DNA from: Candidatus Gastranaerophilales bacterium
Lineage (GTDB): Bacteria; Cyanobacteriota; Vampirovibrionia; Gastranaerophilales; Gastranaerophilaceae
NCBI GenBank assembly: GCA_910587175.1
Contig: CAJULH010000025.1
Location: 1-27,340, forward strand
Length of the DNA: 27,340 nt
Reading direction: 5' to 3'
Made by a program: the position numbers and the translations under genes. This document shows, piece after piece, positions 1 through 8,650 of the stretch (position 1 is its first letter; every line of letters begins with the position of its first letter). The notes under the pieces were generated by a model. It had not been told where the DNA came from. It saw only the letters and a list, made by a program, of their open reading frames with translations, and made no database searches.

Positions 1-45
1 GTTGTTAACTTTAGTTACGATAAAAATTATATCACCAATATTTAA

Positions 46-74
46 TTTACAAAATTTCAATTAATTGCTATAAA
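46..74 (+). promoter_or_regulatory. promoter of the nuo operon
   Basis: A TTTACA -35 box at 46-51 is followed after 17 bases by a TATAAA -10 box at 69-74, itself preceded by TG (extended -10). Transcription would start near 81, about 43 bases before the ATG of nuoA. No other convincing promoter is seen before nuoN, so this probably drives all eleven genes. Confidence 0.5.
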
Positions 75-123
75 TTATATATAAAGTATTTTGGAGGCTG
101 GAGGCTTAAAACGCCTGATTTTT

Positions 124-474
124 ATGGATTTTTTAGTATTATTCGGATTTATATTTTTCTCGGTTCTTTTCGCACTTTTAATGTACCTTGCAAGCTTTAT
201 TTTGCGATATAAAAGCATTGTTAACAAGCCTGAATCTACGTATGAATGCGGGATAGAACCCGAAGAAAACGCCAAAATCCAGTTTTCACCAGGATTTTTC
301 TCCTATGCTTTATGTTTTTTACTTTTTGAGGCAGAATGTGTTTTAATGTTCCCTTTTGCTTATATGACAAGGAATATAGACCTTTTTTGCATATCAGAAA
401 TTATGATTTTTATCCTGCTTTTAATTTTCTCGTTATTATTCGGGGTTAAATCAGGTTTGTTTGAGTTGAATTAA
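124..474 (+). CDS. nuoA: NADH-quinone oxidoreductase subunit A (NuoA)
   Basis: Small membrane subunit of complex I, which helps form the junction between the peripheral arm and the proton-pumping arm. About 116 residues with three predicted membrane helices. The loop after helix 1 carries the family motif YECGIEP, and helix 2 carries FLLFEAECVLMFPFAY, matching the usual F-D/E-x-E stretch. I take the ATG at 124. The frame is open upstream to a TTG at 91, but that codon would lie only about 10 bases from the predicted transcript start and has no ribosome site. The nearest GGAGG, at 100-104, is unusually far from the ATG (see findings). First gene of the nuo operon; nuoB begins 9 bases after its stop. 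Family assignment is secure, exact start less so. Confidence 0.9.
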   Translation: MDFLVLFGFIFFSVLFALLMYLASFILRYKSIVNKPESTYECGIEPEENAKIQFSPGFFSYALCFLLFEAECVLMFPFAYMTRNIDLFCISEIMIFILLLIFSLLFGVKSGLFELN

Positions 475-483
475 GAGGAAAAA

Positions 484-1032
484 TTGAACGTAATTGTAAG
501 CACCATTGACCGCATTTTAAATTTTGGAAAGGCAAACAGCCTATGGCCGCTCACTTTTGCAACGTCGTGTTGCGGAATAGAGATGATGCACGCGGCTTTT
601 GCCGATTTTGATATAGCAAGATTTGGTTCGGAGGTATTTAGAGGCAGCCCGAGACAAGCAGATTTACTGATTTGCGCAGGCACTATTACTGTAAAGATGG
701 CTCCCTGCCTGATAAATCTCTACAATCAAATGGCAGAACCAAAGTATGTCATAGCTATGGGCGCATGCGCATGCTCCGGGGGAATGTTTTCAGACTCATA
801 CACCGTAATTCAAGGCATAGACAGCATTTTACCCGTTGATGTATACCTTCCGGGCTGTCCGCCCAAGCCCGAAGCCCTGATTGATGCCCTTATCAAACTG
901 CAAAAAGGCGTACAGAATGAGAGCATATTAAAAAGAAAAGAGGAATTAAAACGTCATACAGACTACATTTCAGAAGATATTAATACTGTGGAAGGCTTGA
1001 ATATAGAATATTTCGGGGTGGATAAATTATGA
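484..1032 (+). CDS. nuoB: NADH-quinone oxidoreductase subunit B (NuoB)
   Basis: Peripheral-arm subunit that holds iron-sulfur cluster N2, the last electron carrier before quinone. 182 residues. The four cluster ligands are visible: the adjacent Cys29-Cys30 in TSCCGIEMM, Cys95 in GACACSGGM, and Cys125 in LPGCPPKPE. The start is a TTG at 484, supported by an AAGAGGA ribosome site a few bases upstream that overlaps the nuoA stop. The stop overlaps the nuoC start (ATGA), which suggests translational coupling. Full length for the family. Confidence 0.95.
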   Translation: MNVIVSTIDRILNFGKANSLWPLTFATSCCGIEMMHAAFADFDIARFGSEVFRGSPRQADLLICAGTITVKMAPCLINLYNQMAEPKYVIAMGACACSGGMFSDSYTVIQGIDSILPVDVYLPGCPPKPEALIDALIKLQKGVQNESILKRKEELKRHTDYISEDINTVEGLNIEYFGVDKL

Positions 1033-1412
1033 AAACAGAGAGCACACAAGTATTTGAGACGTTAAAAGGATTAAAAAACAGCGGTTTTGTTGCCCTGATT
1101 TCCTTAATGGCAGAGGATTTAAGCCCAAATACAGAAGGAGAAGACGAATTCCTGCTTGCGTACACGCTATATAATCCCGTTACCAAAGCTTTTCAGGAAA
1201 TTGAAACTATCGTAAACTCTGAAATACAAAGCATTACAACGCTATACAAAAGCGCAAACTATGATGAACGCGAAATTTACGACCTTTTTGGCATAAAATT
1301 TAAAAATCACCCAAATTTAAAAAGAATTTTTCTTAATGAAAATTTTTGCGGACATCCTTTAAGAAATGACTATAAGACAGACGGCAAAACCGGCTCAGAG
1401 AGGGAAGAATGA
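1029..1412 (+). CDS. nuoC: NADH-quinone oxidoreductase subunit C (NuoC), short form
   Basis: Peripheral-arm subunit that packs against NuoD in the hydrophilic arm and carries no cofactor. The family signature is clear near the C-terminus: YDEREIYDLFGIKFKNHP, then LKRIF and GHPLRNDY. At 127 residues it is shorter than typical free-standing NuoC/NdhJ proteins (about 150-200), with a reduced N-terminal part. It overlaps both nuoB and nuoD by ATGA junctions. It is not fused to NuoD, unlike the enterobacterial arrangement. Confidence 0.92.
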   Translation: MKTESTQVFETLKGLKNSGFVALISLMAEDLSPNTEGEDEFLLAYTLYNPVTKAFQEIETIVNSEIQSITTLYKSANYDEREIYDLFGIKFKNHPNLKRIFLNENFCGHPLRNDYKTDGKTGSEREE

Positions 1413-2524
1413 GGAACAACACAAGAAATAAGATGACAATAAATATGGGTCCCCAGCATCCCTCAACCCACGGCGTATTAAGGCTTTTACTGGAATTGGA
1501 AGGTGAAAAAGTCCTAAAATGTACACCTTGCCTGGGTTATTTGCACAGAGGGCTTGAAAAAGCCGCCCAGAGCAGACTTTTTAGCCAATATTTACCCATG
1601 GTTGACCGGGTGGATTACCTTTCCGGGTTTTTCTGCTCACATGCCTATCTTTCTGCCCTGGAGGAGCTTTCAGAAATTGAACTACCAAAAAAAGCCCGGT
1701 ATATAAGGGTTTTAACCATGGAACTTAACCGAATATCCTCTCACCTTCTGTGGTTTGGCACATTTTTGCTGGATTTAGGCGCCACGGGTCCCGTATTTTT
1801 CGCCTTTAATTTAAGAAATGAAATTTTAAACATTTTTGAAAAACTTACAGGTGCCCGAATGATGCATAACTACTACGTTTTCGGGGGAGTAAGAAACGAT
1901 ATTTCAAAAGAAATTTTAAATGAAATTTCAGATTTTACTTCAAATTTTGATAAAAAATTTAAAGTTTTAGAAAATATGGTAACAAAAAATCCGGTTTTTC
2001 TCGACAGGACAAAGGATTTAGGCATTTTAAATACCCAAAATGCACTTGAATACTCAATTACAGGCGTTAATTTAAGAGCAAGCGGATTTAATTTAGACTT
2101 TAGAAAAGAAAAACCTTATCTGATTTATAATGAACTGGAATTTAGCTCTCCCGTTGCTTTTGAAGGAGATTGCTATTCAAGATATCTTTTAAGAATTGAA
2201 GAAATAAAGATTTCTTTAGACCTTGTAAATCAGTGTATAGACTGGCTTTTGGCACATTATGATGAAAAATATAATTTAAATATTAGTCCGCTAAATATAA
2301 AACCAAAACCCGGAAGGGCTGCAAGCTACACTGAGAGCCCAAGAGGGCTTATTATGTGTCATCTTGCAACAGATGGAGGCGATAAACCAAAACGCGTAAA
2401 GTGGCGTACACCTTCTTTTTACGCCATACAAATCCTTGAAAAACTACTCCCTGGCAACACTTTAGCGGATGTCACATCGGTTTTTGGCAGTCTTGATATA
2501 GTTGTAACGGAGGCAGACAGATGA
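1409..2524 (+). CDS. nuoD: NADH-quinone oxidoreductase subunit D (NuoD)
   Basis: The 49-kDa-type subunit, which forms the quinone site together with NuoB. 371 residues, close to the usual length. Motifs in order: NMGPQHPSTHGVLRLLLELE near the N-terminus (quinone-site His), GYLHRGLEK, RVDYLSGF, NRISSHLLW, ARMMHNYYVFGGVRND, ESPRG, and a C-terminal GSLDIVVTEADR that matches the usual GSLDIVxGEVDR ending with small changes. Starts inside the nuoC stop and ends inside the nuoH start (ATGA at both ends). Confidence 0.95.
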   Translation: MRNNTRNKMTINMGPQHPSTHGVLRLLLELEGEKVLKCTPCLGYLHRGLEKAAQSRLFSQYLPMVDRVDYLSGFFCSHAYLSALEELSEIELPKKARYIRVLTMELNRISSHLLWFGTFLLDLGATGPVFFAFNLRNEILNIFEKLTGARMMHNYYVFGGVRNDISKEILNEISDFTSNFDKKFKVLENMVTKNPVFLDRTKDLGILNTQNALEYSITGVNLRASGFNLDFRKEKPYLIYNELEFSSPVAFEGDCYSRYLLRIEEIKISLDLVNQCIDWLLAHYDEKYNLNISPLNIKPKPGRAASYTESPRGLIMCHLATDGGDKPKRVKWRTPSFYAIQILEKLLPGNTLADVTSVFGSLDIVVTEADR

Positions 2525-3567
2525 TAAACAGCCTGATAAACAATAATAATGAGATTTTTAGCCGGTTTCCTCTTCTGTATCCGTTTATTTGTTTTATTTT
2601 TACAAGCATTATTGCAATTTTTTCGATATTGCTTCTTGTGTATATGGAAAGGCGCGTCCTTGCACTATTTACGCTAAGATACGGACCAAACAGGGTTGGA
2701 AAAGAAGGAATTCTGCAACCGGTTGCAGATGCCATAAAACTGCTTATAAAGGAAGATTCCACCCCAAAAGACAGAAGAAAGGTTCTCTTTTTTGCAGCAC
2801 CAATAATCGTGTTTTGTCCGGTTATGACTGCATTTTGCCTCATTCCATTCAATGACTTTTTTATGCAGACAAATTTTAATATCAGCGTAGTGTTATTTTC
2901 TGCGTTGGTCTCCATTCCTGTTGTGGGTATATTTTTAGCCGGTTTTTCAAGCAATAATAAATACTCTTTAATCGGCGCCATCCGCTCGACAGCACAGGTT
3001 TTAAGCTTCGAAATCCCGATGGGGGTCTGCATTCTTGCGACCGCATTTCTTGCAGGAGGCTTAAATATAAATGAAATAATTATTTCGCAAAATAGTACAG
3101 GCGGGCTTTTTGGCTGGAATTTTCTGCCATTATTTATAGGCGCATTTGTATTTTTTATATGCGCTCTTGCACTTTTAAACAGAACACCTTTTGACCTTTC
3201 AGAGGCAGAAAGCGAGCTTGTTTGCGGCTACAACACCGAATATTCCGGAATAAAATTTGCGCTGTTTTTTATGACAGAATATGCTCTGCTGCTTCTTGTT
3301 TCAATGTTTTTTGCATCCCTTTTCTTTGGAGGATACTTAAGCCCCTTTGGCACTTACATTTTGCCTGAAAACTTAGTATTTTTAGAGCAAACCTTCTGGC
3401 TGCTTTTGAAAACTTTTATTACAATACTGCTTATAATTCTGATTCGCGCATCGCTCCCAAGATTAAGATACGACAGGCTTTTAAAGTTTTCATATTTGGT
3501 GCTTTTGCCGCTGTCGTTGATAAATTTAAACATTTCAATCTTGGTTTTGTATTTTAGGGGTAATTAA
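2521..3567 (+). CDS. nuoH: NADH-quinone oxidoreductase subunit H (NuoH)
   Basis: Membrane subunit that contacts the peripheral arm and forms the entrance of the quinone chamber. 348 residues with about eight membrane helices. Diagnostic stretches are YMERRVLALFTLRYGPNRVG followed by LQPVADAIKLLIKED, then FEIPMGVCI, and NRTPFDLSEAESELVCGYNT with the acidic loop residues typical of the family. Overlaps the nuoD stop by four bases. The gene runs straight on into nuoI after a 4-base gap. Confidence 0.95.
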   Translation: MINSLINNNNEIFSRFPLLYPFICFIFTSIIAIFSILLLVYMERRVLALFTLRYGPNRVGKEGILQPVADAIKLLIKEDSTPKDRRKVLFFAAPIIVFCPVMTAFCLIPFNDFFMQTNFNISVVLFSALVSIPVVGIFLAGFSSNNKYSLIGAIRSTAQVLSFEIPMGVCILATAFLAGGLNINEIIISQNSTGGLFGWNFLPLFIGAFVFFICALALLNRTPFDLSEAESELVCGYNTEYSGIKFALFFMTEYALLLLVSMFFASLFFGGYLSPFGTYILPENLVFLEQTFWLLLKTFITILLIILIRASLPRLRYDRLLKFSYLVLLPLSLINLNISILVLYFRGN

Positions 3568-3571
3568 ATAT

Positions 3572-4027
3572 ATGAAAAAAACAGATACAGAGCTGATTAT
3601 GGATTTTTTTAAGGGTTTAATCGCCCTGTTTAAAGGGTTTTTAACCGTTTTTTGCCAGGCTTTTAAAAAGCGCGCAACTCTTTTATATCCTGAAATTAAA
3701 CCCGAAATACCGGAAGCCTTCAGAGGAAAGCTTGAAGTAAGCTATAAAAAGTGTATAGGCTGCGGTCTTTGCACTAAACTATGTCCTGCGCCAGGTGCGC
3801 TTCAGCTAAAAGATACAAAAGATGGAAAAAAGCTTGTCTTTATTGATGCTTCGCGATGCATTCTTTGTGGAAACTGTGCGTATAATTGTCCAAAAGAGGC
3901 TTTAAATATGACAAAACAATACGAACTTGCAACAGACACCAAAAAAGATTTAATATTAAATATGGAAAAAGCTGCCTCAAATGATTCGGCTTCACAAGCA
4001 ATGCAAAATCAGGAAGCATCAATTTGA
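3572..4027 (+). CDS. nuoI: NADH-quinone oxidoreductase subunit I (NuoI), 2x[4Fe-4S]
   Basis: Peripheral-arm ferredoxin-like subunit that carries clusters N6a and N6b. 151 residues. Two CxxCxxCxxxCP motifs are seen: Cys61, 64, 67 and 71 in CIGCGLCTKLCP, and Cys96, 99, 102 and 106 in CILCGNCAYNCP. The first 35 residues form an amphipathic or hydrophobic segment that would lie on the membrane. In an enzyme without NuoEFG this is the outermost cluster subunit, so it is the likely entry point for electrons from a soluble donor; that last point is inference. Confidence 0.95.
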   Translation: MKKTDTELIMDFFKGLIALFKGFLTVFCQAFKKRATLLYPEIKPEIPEAFRGKLEVSYKKCIGCGLCTKLCPAPGALQLKDTKDGKKLVFIDASRCILCGNCAYNCPKEALNMTKQYELATDTKKDLILNMEKAASNDSASQAMQNQEASI

Positions 4028-4073
4028 AACGCAATCCGAATAATCAACCTTGGAGGAGATTTAAATACACAAG

Positions 4074-4643
4074 ATGGAAACAATAAATGCTGTTATTTTT
4101 TATATTTTATGTGCAATATGCTTAATATCCGGTATTTTTTGTATGTTTCAAAAAGAAACCGTGAACGCCGTTATAAGTGCTGTTGTTTTCTTTTGGGGAG
4201 TCTCCGGATTCTATTTTCTACTAAAAGCGCCCTATCTTGGCTGTGTCCAGATTTTAGTATGGGGTGTCGGAGTTAGCATTTTAATGCTGTTTTCCGTTAT
4301 GATGACAAATAAAAAAGACGATGAAAGACAAGCCCTTCCTGAAAAAAGCGGGGCTATAGATTTAAAAACCATTGCAGCACCTGTAATCGGGGTAATTTTT
4401 GCAATTTTAATAATACCATTTATATTATACCAGTTTGGCGGTATAAAAACTGTCGCAGAGCATCCTATACAAGATTTTGCAATAGTATTGTATAAAAATA
4501 ATACATTCAGTTTTGAATTGACAGGAATATTGCTATTTGCTGCAATTGCAGGCATTTGCACAATAATAATTTTAAAGGCAGTAAAAAATGGGTCAGGAGA
4601 TATAAAATTCCCGATAGCAAACAAGGGAAACAAGGGGGTTTAG
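4074..4643 (+). CDS. nuoJ: NADH-quinone oxidoreductase subunit J (NuoJ)
   Basis: Membrane subunit next to NuoK and NuoA. 189 residues with about five helices. The third helix, GCVQILVWGVGVSILMLFSV, aligns with the family's xxxQxLVYxGAxxVLxxF stretch. The usual Tyr-x-Gly-Ala there is Trp63-Gly-Val-Gly, an unusual replacement at the functionally important helix bulge. A strong GGAGGAG lies at 4052-4058, about 15 bases before the ATG. A 46-base gap separates it from nuoI, and nuoK begins one base after its stop. Confidence 0.88.
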   Translation: METINAVIFYILCAICLISGIFCMFQKETVNAVISAVVFFWGVSGFYFLLKAPYLGCVQILVWGVGVSILMLFSVMMTNKKDDERQALPEKSGAIDLKTIAAPVIGVIFAILIIPFILYQFGGIKTVAEHPIQDFAIVLYKNNTFSFELTGILLFAAIAGICTIIILKAVKNGSGDIKFPIANKGNKGV

Positions 4644-4644
4644 A

Positions 4645-5139
4645 ATGTTTGATGAAATATTTATAAATTTTAGCCTCGAACACCTTGGAGAGCTTATGCA
4701 GCCGGGGCTTTGCCATTATTTAATATTTGGTTTAATTATTTTTATAACAGGGATTATCCTTGTAGTTACAGGTAAGAATTTAATCAAAATCCTTATAGGA
4801 ATTGAGTTTATGCTTAATTCTGTATGTATAAATTTTGCTGCCGCAAATACATATATGACAAGTGAAAATGCTATAGTAAATACAGAAACTTTACTTCAGG
4901 ATACCATTTCAAACAGTTTTGCCCCGGTTCAAAATTTATATCATACATTTTTAAACCCTGAAGGTCAGGCTGCTTCACTTATTATTATTGCAATAGGAGC
5001 GATAAATACAGCGGTTGTTCTTACAATAATTTGTGCAATATTTTTCAGGTTTAAAAATATAAATACATCTTTTCTTGACAAGTTAAAATCGGCAGATTGC
5101 CCGACAGATAAAGATTTAGAGAACGAAGGCGGTTTATAG
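4645..5139 (+). CDS. nuoK: NADH-quinone oxidoreductase subunit K (NuoK), extended form
   Basis: Membrane subunit on the proton path between the quinone site and the antiporter-like subunits. 164 residues, against about 100 for the family. The extra length is an N-terminal segment, a loop of roughly 35 residues between helices 2 and 3 (about residues 70-104), and a polar C-terminal tail. Helix 2 keeps the essential glutamate (Glu54 in IGIEFMLN, equivalent to E. coli Glu36). In helix 3, after the conserved GQ, the position of E. coli Glu72 is Asn121 (IAIGAINTAVV). Gene order and hydrophobic pattern make the identity firm. Confidence 0.88.
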   Translation: MFDEIFINFSLEHLGELMQPGLCHYLIFGLIIFITGIILVVTGKNLIKILIGIEFMLNSVCINFAAANTYMTSENAIVNTETLLQDTISNSFAPVQNLYHTFLNPEGQAASLIIIAIGAINTAVVLTIICAIFFRFKNINTSFLDKLKSADCPTDKDLENEGGL

Positions 5140-5140
5140 G

Positions 5141-7075
5141 ATGGATATTATTCAAAATCTGTGGATGATTTTAATATTGCCGTTGTTTGCGGTTTTATTT
5201 ATTTGTATACCAAGCGCATATGTTTCTGTCCCAAAAAGACGTATAACCCTTGCCCTCACACTCTTTGCATCAGGACTCTCGCTGCTGCTCACCCTGATAT
5301 GCACAAACCACCTGCTGCACAACCCGGGAGAATTCTTTGAATCCAACCTTTTGTTATTAAATTCAGGGGTATTTAAGGTACATATAGGGGCATTTTTGGA
5401 TAATCTTTCCGCTTTTATGCTTTTGATACTGTATATTACAGCTATATGTGTCCAGGTCTTTTCCTACAGATATATGCAACATGAAGAAACAGGAAGCGGA
5501 TTTGACAGATATTTTATATTTTTAAATTTGTTTGTTTTTTCAATGACCGGACTGATTTTAAGCACAAATTTAATCCAGTTTTACATATTCTGGGAGCTCA
5601 TAGGGCTGTTTAGTTATTTATTGATAGGTTTTCATTATAAAAAACCCGAGGCTCAAAGAGCAGCCAGAAAGGCTTTTTTGATTAACAGAATCGGGGACTT
5701 TGCCCTGTTTGCGGCGTTAATAGGGTTCACCTGCTATGCTATGAATGACACAGGAACCGTTTTGTATCCGCTTTTGAGTTTGCATGATGTTAACTCCTGG
5801 GGATTTCTTGCCTATGCGCAACTTGGGGCTTTTTTATATGCCGGCATCTGTCTGTTGGTTTCAATCGGGGCGTTTGCAAAATCTGCCCAGTTTCCTTTTC
5901 AGATATGGCTTGTTGATGCAATGGAGGCACCAACTCCAATCAGCGCCTTAATACACGGCGCGACAATGGTGTCAGCAGGTGTGTATCTTTTGGTTCGGAT
6001 ATATCCTGCATTAATTTTATCTCCCGTGGTTTTAAATACAATATCAGTAATCGGTATAATAACAGCAATAGTATGCGCTTCGGTTGCCATAGCACAGAGT
6101 GATATTAAAAAAATACTCGCCTGCTCCACATCTTCCCAGCTTGGAATCATGTTTACAGCCCTTGGCTGCGGGGCATATACAGGGGCGGTATTTTGTCTTG
6201 GAATGCACGGGATTGCAAAGGCTCTGCTATTTTTGATTGCCGGAATCATTATAAATAAAACCTTGACAAGAAATGTAAAATTTTTGGGCGGCTTAAGAGA
6301 ATATATGCCAACCCTTGCTGTCGGCTGGCTCTTAGGGGCGCTTTCAATTTCGGGAATATTTTTTAGCGGTTTTTATACAAAAGAGATGATTATTACCCAT
6401 CTTTACGATACCGGTCAGTTTGTGTACCTTGCTCTTGTAATACTTACAGGGCTTTTAAGCATTATATACCTTTTTAGAAGTTATTTTTTGATTTTTGAAG
6501 GACATTATAAAGGTGCATACGATTTTTCAGAGGATGAAAACCTGCCATATGATGGCATAAACCTGTTTATGTTTGTGCCTGCCTGCATTCTTGCTTTCTT
6601 TACAGCATTTTTAGGCGGTTTTATGGCGCCGGATTTTCAAAGGCACATATATATAATCAGGCAAAAATTCTACCTCATACGCCATCCGGAACTTGAAATT
6701 TCAATATTTGTGCTGGCAGGAATTGTAATTTACCTTATTTGGCAAATTTATGGCGCAAGAAAGTTTAAGGTTAAAAAAGTGCGCGCCATATACAGGCTTT
6801 TTGTGCTCCAGTTTTTTATAAACGGAGCCTTTGAGGCAGGATATAAAGTTTTATTCAAAGGATTTGCAAAGGTAATCAAAACGTTAGATAAATACATTAT
6901 AGAAGGCTTTGGAATCTTAATGGCACAAACCGCAAGATTCGGCTCATACCTCATTTCAAGACTTCAAAACGGAAATATAAATTCTTATGCATTCTATTCT
7001 TTCGTATTTGTTTCTATAGTGCTTTTATGCGCTGTAATGGTGTATTTCAAAGGAATCTCACAATATGGCAGTTAA
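5141..7075 (+). CDS. nuoL: NADH-quinone oxidoreductase subunit L (NuoL)
   Basis: The most distal antiporter-like proton-pumping subunit. 644 residues, normal length. Key stretches: FYIFWELIGLFSYLLIGF (pumping Glu in TM5), RKAFLINRIGDFALF, and KSAQFPFQIWLVDAMEAPTP followed by SALIHGATMVSAGVYLL. The C-terminal third contains the long amphipathic lateral helix (around residues 540-600) and a final membrane anchor, which distinguishes NuoL from NuoM and NuoN. Starts one base after the nuoK stop and overlaps nuoM by 11 bases. Confidence 0.95.
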   Translation: MDIIQNLWMILILPLFAVLFICIPSAYVSVPKRRITLALTLFASGLSLLLTLICTNHLLHNPGEFFESNLLLLNSGVFKVHIGAFLDNLSAFMLLILYITAICVQVFSYRYMQHEETGSGFDRYFIFLNLFVFSMTGLILSTNLIQFYIFWELIGLFSYLLIGFHYKKPEAQRAARKAFLINRIGDFALFAALIGFTCYAMNDTGTVLYPLLSLHDVNSWGFLAYAQLGAFLYAGICLLVSIGAFAKSAQFPFQIWLVDAMEAPTPISALIHGATMVSAGVYLLVRIYPALILSPVVLNTISVIGIITAIVCASVAIAQSDIKKILACSTSSQLGIMFTALGCGAYTGAVFCLGMHGIAKALLFLIAGIIINKTLTRNVKFLGGLREYMPTLAVGWLLGALSISGIFFSGFYTKEMIITHLYDTGQFVYLALVILTGLLSIIYLFRSYFLIFEGHYKGAYDFSEDENLPYDGINLFMFVPACILAFFTAFLGGFMAPDFQRHIYIIRQKFYLIRHPELEISIFVLAGIVIYLIWQIYGARKFKVKKVRAIYRLFVLQFFINGAFEAGYKVLFKGFAKVIKTLDKYIIEGFGILMAQTARFGSYLISRLQNGNINSYAFYSFVFVSIVLLCAVMVYFKGISQYGS

Positions 7076-8639
7076 TTTTTTATCAGCTTTACTATCAAAC
7101 ATATTATCGCCTTTTATATTGGTGCTTTTACCAATATTTGCAGGGCTTATGATTTTTGCTCCGTTTTTTCCAAATAACACGGTAAAAATCAGACGATACG
7201 CAAAAGGTTTTGGTATTTTCAACCTCATATACGCTGTTTGTTTTTTATTTTTTTTAAACCCTGAAGGCACAAGTTTTGGTTTTTTAGAAAAACTGCCTTT
7301 TGATATAATCCCGGGCTCAGGCTTAAACCCGGGAGTCACCATATCTTTTGGTCTTGACAATCTCTCTTGCATAATGTGCATTTTTACATCATTCATTGTG
7401 CTTTTAGCCCTTATGGCATCAAAAAGTATGGTAACTTCCAAACCAAGACTGTTTTATTCAATGATGCTGCTTTTGGAAGGGTTTTTAATCGGCATATTTG
7501 CAGCAAATGATTTGTTTACATTTTTTATATTCTGGGAACTTGAAATTATCCCTGCATATTTTTTAATTTCAATGTGGGGCGGTGCAAATGCAAAAAAAAG
7601 TGCGATGAAATTTGTGCTTTATACATTTGCAGGTTCAATTTTAATGCTGATTGCAACAGCTTTAATATACGCCTTTGCGGCAGATACTAATATGCTGACA
7701 GATTTTAACAGCATCATAAACAGGACAGTTGAAATCCCGCTTCTTGTACAGCTTATAGCAGTCATAGGTTTCCTTGCGGCATTTGCTGTTAAGCTTCCAA
7801 TCTTTCCTTTCCATACCTGGCTTGCAGATGCACATACAGAAGCACCCACACCCGTAAGTATGGTTTTAGCAGGCGTGCTTTTAAAAACCGCAGCCTACGG
7901 ATTAATCAGAATAAATGTTCAAATGTTTTATGAGATATTCCAGATAACCGCACCGGCACTCATTTTTCTTGGCACCGCCGGAGTACTATGGGCGTCATAC
8001 CTTGCTATTTCGCAAAATGATATAAAAAGGATAGTTGCATATTCTTCCATTGCACATATGGGCATAATTCTGATTGGAATTGCATCACTAACAGAATACG
8101 GACTAAACGGCGCCATTTTCCATTCGCTTGCACACGGACTCATCTCTGCAGGCTTATTTATGGGCACAGGAGTAATATATTTGAAGTTTAAAACAAGAAA
8201 AATTGAGCTTTTAGGAGGCATAGTTAAATACGCACCGCATCTTTGCGCACTGATAATGGTTTTGTGTGCAGCATCTGTTGCAATTCCTTTTACTATGGGC
8301 TTTTGGGGAGAGATAATGTGCTTTATGGGCGGATTTAATTCGCCGCTTTTGGATAAAACGTTTTTCTTATCAAACCTTATCCAACCTGCAATTCTTTTTG
8401 CAGCACTCGGGATAATCCTTTCTGCCGTTTATATTTTAAGACTTTTACATAGAACATTCTTTGGACTTTCAGAATATAATTTTGGCGAAAATATCAGATT
8501 TTCACAGCATCAAATTGCGGTTTTATCTATTCTTGCTGCAGGAATTTTAATCTTTGGTTTGTATCCTGCAGGAATACTGGATAAAATAAATCTTTTTTCT
8601 GCCTTAAATATTGATACAATCCTTGCAAACATCTTTTAA
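7065..8639 (+). CDS. nuoM: NADH-quinone oxidoreductase subunit M (NuoM)
   Basis: Middle antiporter-like proton-pumping subunit. 524 residues with about 14 helices. Family motifs: FFIFWELEIIPAYFLISMWG (TM5 Glu), KLPIFPFHTWLADAHTEAPT followed by PVSMVLAGVLLKTAAYGLIR, and SSIAHMGIILIGI. There is no lateral helix, and gene order separates it from nuoL. Start ATG at 7065 lies inside the end of nuoL. nuoN follows after 11 bases that contain an AAGAGGAG ribosome site. Confidence 0.95.
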   Translation: MAVNFLSALLSNILSPFILVLLPIFAGLMIFAPFFPNNTVKIRRYAKGFGIFNLIYAVCFLFFLNPEGTSFGFLEKLPFDIIPGSGLNPGVTISFGLDNLSCIMCIFTSFIVLLALMASKSMVTSKPRLFYSMMLLLEGFLIGIFAANDLFTFFIFWELEIIPAYFLISMWGGANAKKSAMKFVLYTFAGSILMLIATALIYAFAADTNMLTDFNSIINRTVEIPLLVQLIAVIGFLAAFAVKLPIFPFHTWLADAHTEAPTPVSMVLAGVLLKTAAYGLIRINVQMFYEIFQITAPALIFLGTAGVLWASYLAISQNDIKRIVAYSSIAHMGIILIGIASLTEYGLNGAIFHSLAHGLISAGLFMGTGVIYLKFKTRKIELLGGIVKYAPHLCALIMVLCAASVAIPFTMGFWGEIMCFMGGFNSPLLDKTFFLSNLIQPAILFAALGIILSAVYILRLLHRTFFGLSEYNFGENIRFSQHQIAVLSILAAGILIFGLYPAGILDKINLFSALNIDTILANIF

Positions 8640-8650
8640 GAGGAGTAAAA

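Noticed and set aside
91..123. Upstream TTG start for nuoA
   Set aside because: It lies about 10 bases after the predicted transcript start and has no ribosome site.
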